Part shown: positions 63,225-64,000 of the stretch, piece after piece | Layout: the number at the start of each line of letters is the position of its first letter | Position numbering within the stretch: the first letter of the stretch is position 1 | Assembly (NCBI GenBank): GCA_002702655.1 | Contig: PABB01000008.1 | Location: 62,001-126,000, forward strand | Direction: 5' to 3' | Source: Planctomycetaceae bacterium | GTDB lineage: Bacteria; Planctomycetota; Planctomycetia; Pirellulales; Lacipirellulaceae | DNA: 64,000 bases | The notes under the pieces: generated by a model | The model's database searches: none | What the model was told of the DNA's origin: nothing | Seen by the model: only the letters and a program-made list of their open reading frames with translations | Translations under genes and position numbers: made by a program

Positions 63225-64000
63225 TTAATCCGCAAAGCGGATCGATTCGAGGAAATCCTGAAAGGCAGCGCTCTGCTGCTCAATCAACTCAGCATCTCCC
63301 AGCATTTTGACGAACCAGACTTCCGGGTCGCGAACGACCATCGCGGCCAGCATGGACTCGGCGGGCGTGTCTCCTGCAGGCGCGACCAGTTTCACTTGGC
63401 TGCCGGCGATCCCGTCGATCTCAACCGGCTGGATTATTTGCTCCCAATTCTCGTCCGCAGGCAAGCCAATCTGTCCCCCCCAGCGGCGGACATTGGCGAC
63501 GACGTTGGTGACTTGAGGGCCGCCAGAAGCAAGCAGCCTGCTGACGGTCAGCTCGGCTGTCAGGTCTCCCGCGTTCATTGTGAACGCGGCCCGACGCATC
63601 GAAGTGACCTGCCCCGGTTGCCATCCGATGGGGGCCTTGTAGGACAGCCGGGAACCCGTCGGAGTGGATGCCGTGCGCGGAGGATGACCGGGCGGCAGGC
63701 TCCCGCTTGTTCCCAGCATGCCGCTGTGGGGATTGGCGGCTTCGATCGCTCCGGCCAACTCGATGATCTTGGCCGGACCAGCGGCAGTCGCGATTGGCTT
63801 TGTGAGATTGAGGACCGTTTCACGGGGCAAACGCTCCTGACCTAGCTGACGTAGCCAGCGATCGACATTGGACTGCAAAAAATCGTTCCATTCCCCCATC
63901 ATCGGCAGGGACGACACCGTCATTTCCAGGTCTCCCTCTGGGTCCGGGATCACGAGAGTGGCGTACCGCATTTCTGCTGGCGCGCCTTCTTGCCAACCCT
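63225..64000 (-). CDS. Duplicated-domain hypothetical protein, partial (5' end outside window)
   Basis: 258 visible residues; the frame stays open past the ATG at 63971 to the right edge, and the extra residues (GWQEGAPAEMRYATLVIP) match the domain pattern, so the gene starts outside the window. Two similar units are seen: GWQEGAPAEMRYATLVIP...GDLEMTVSSLP...VDRWLRQLG, and GWQPGQVTSMRRAAFTM...GDLTAELTVSRLL...VRRWGGQIG. The linker between them is Pro/Gly/Ser-rich. Family not recognised. It may be an exported or surface protein; there is no haem motif, and it is convergent with the cytochrome genes. Confidence 0.78.
   Translation of the reverse strand, partial: GWQEGAPAEMRYATLVIPDPEGDLEMTVSSLPMMGEWNDFLQSNVDRWLRQLGQERLPRETVLNLTKPIATAAGPAKIIELAGAIEAANPHSGMLGTSGSLPPGHPPRTASTPTGSRLSYKAPIGWQPGQVTSMRRAAFTMNAGDLTAELTVSRLLASGGPQVTNVVANVRRWGGQIGLPADENWEQIIQPVEIDGIAGSQVKLVAPAGDTPAESMLAAMVVRDPEVWFVKMLGDAELIEQQSAAFQDFLESIRFAD

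Noticed and set aside
1-64000. tRNA, rRNA, CRISPR arrays, insertion sequences, prophage
   Set aside because: I looked for T-loop motifs, regular short repeats and transposase motifs (DDE, HUH, tyrosine recombinase) and found none that held up.

Overview
The window looks like chromosomal DNA of a planctomycete, probably Pirellulales. Three things point there: an extracellular protein with the planctomycete N-terminal LEDRRLMA-type sorting motif and a dockerin-like tail, PEP-CTERM-type proteins, and a long Bat-type (MoxR/DUF58/VWA) operon. DNA is GC-rich, genes are often overlapping within operons, and intergenic gaps are long. I saw no tRNA, rRNA, CRISPR array or insertion sequence.

Layout. 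1-939: 5' part of an exported repeat protein that runs off the left edge. 1.8-4.2 kb: ArsB/NhaD-type ion transporter and a tandem universal stress protein. 4.5-9.6 kb: a GAF-sigma54 activator divergent from small redox/detoxification genes (AhpD-like, NTF2-like, isochorismatase-like hydrolase, FMN quinone/azo-reductase), with a perfect 42-bp palindrome between them. 9.7-17.5 kb: CNNM/CBS membrane protein, large secreted serine-hydrolase repeat protein, penicillin-acylase-type hydrolase. 18.7-33.9 kb: an eight-gene operon on the minus strand (TPR-metallopeptidase, DUF4159, MoxR ATPase, DUF58, BatA/VWA, DUF4175, VWA/GATase-like membrane protein, caspase-like protein), followed upstream by a PP2C phosphatase.

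36.8-62.7 kb is the most striking part: an electron-transfer island with 59 CXXCH haem motifs in seven proteins. It has a 14-haem lipoprotein cytochrome next to a large outer-membrane beta-barrel, two fusions of multihaem c domains to a membrane cytochrome b (11 and 9 haems, the architecture of Geobacter CbcL), a 12-haem NapC/NirT-like protein, a monohaem PEP-CTERM protein, a tetrahaem c554-like cytochrome and an octahaem protein made of two c554-like units. It also carries its own maturation machinery twice over: a CcsB-CcsA (System II) fusion and a ccmEFABCD set (System I) whose CcmE has the Cys-type CxxxY haem-binding motif.

How they may work together (inference): the cytochrome b fusions and NapC-like protein would oxidise membrane quinol, small c554-like proteins would carry electrons through the periplasm, and the 14-haem lipoprotein plus barrel would pass them across the outer membrane, or run the path in reverse. 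No catalytic terminal reductase is encoded in the window, so the final acceptor or donor is unknown. The right edge cuts a protein with a duplicated domain.
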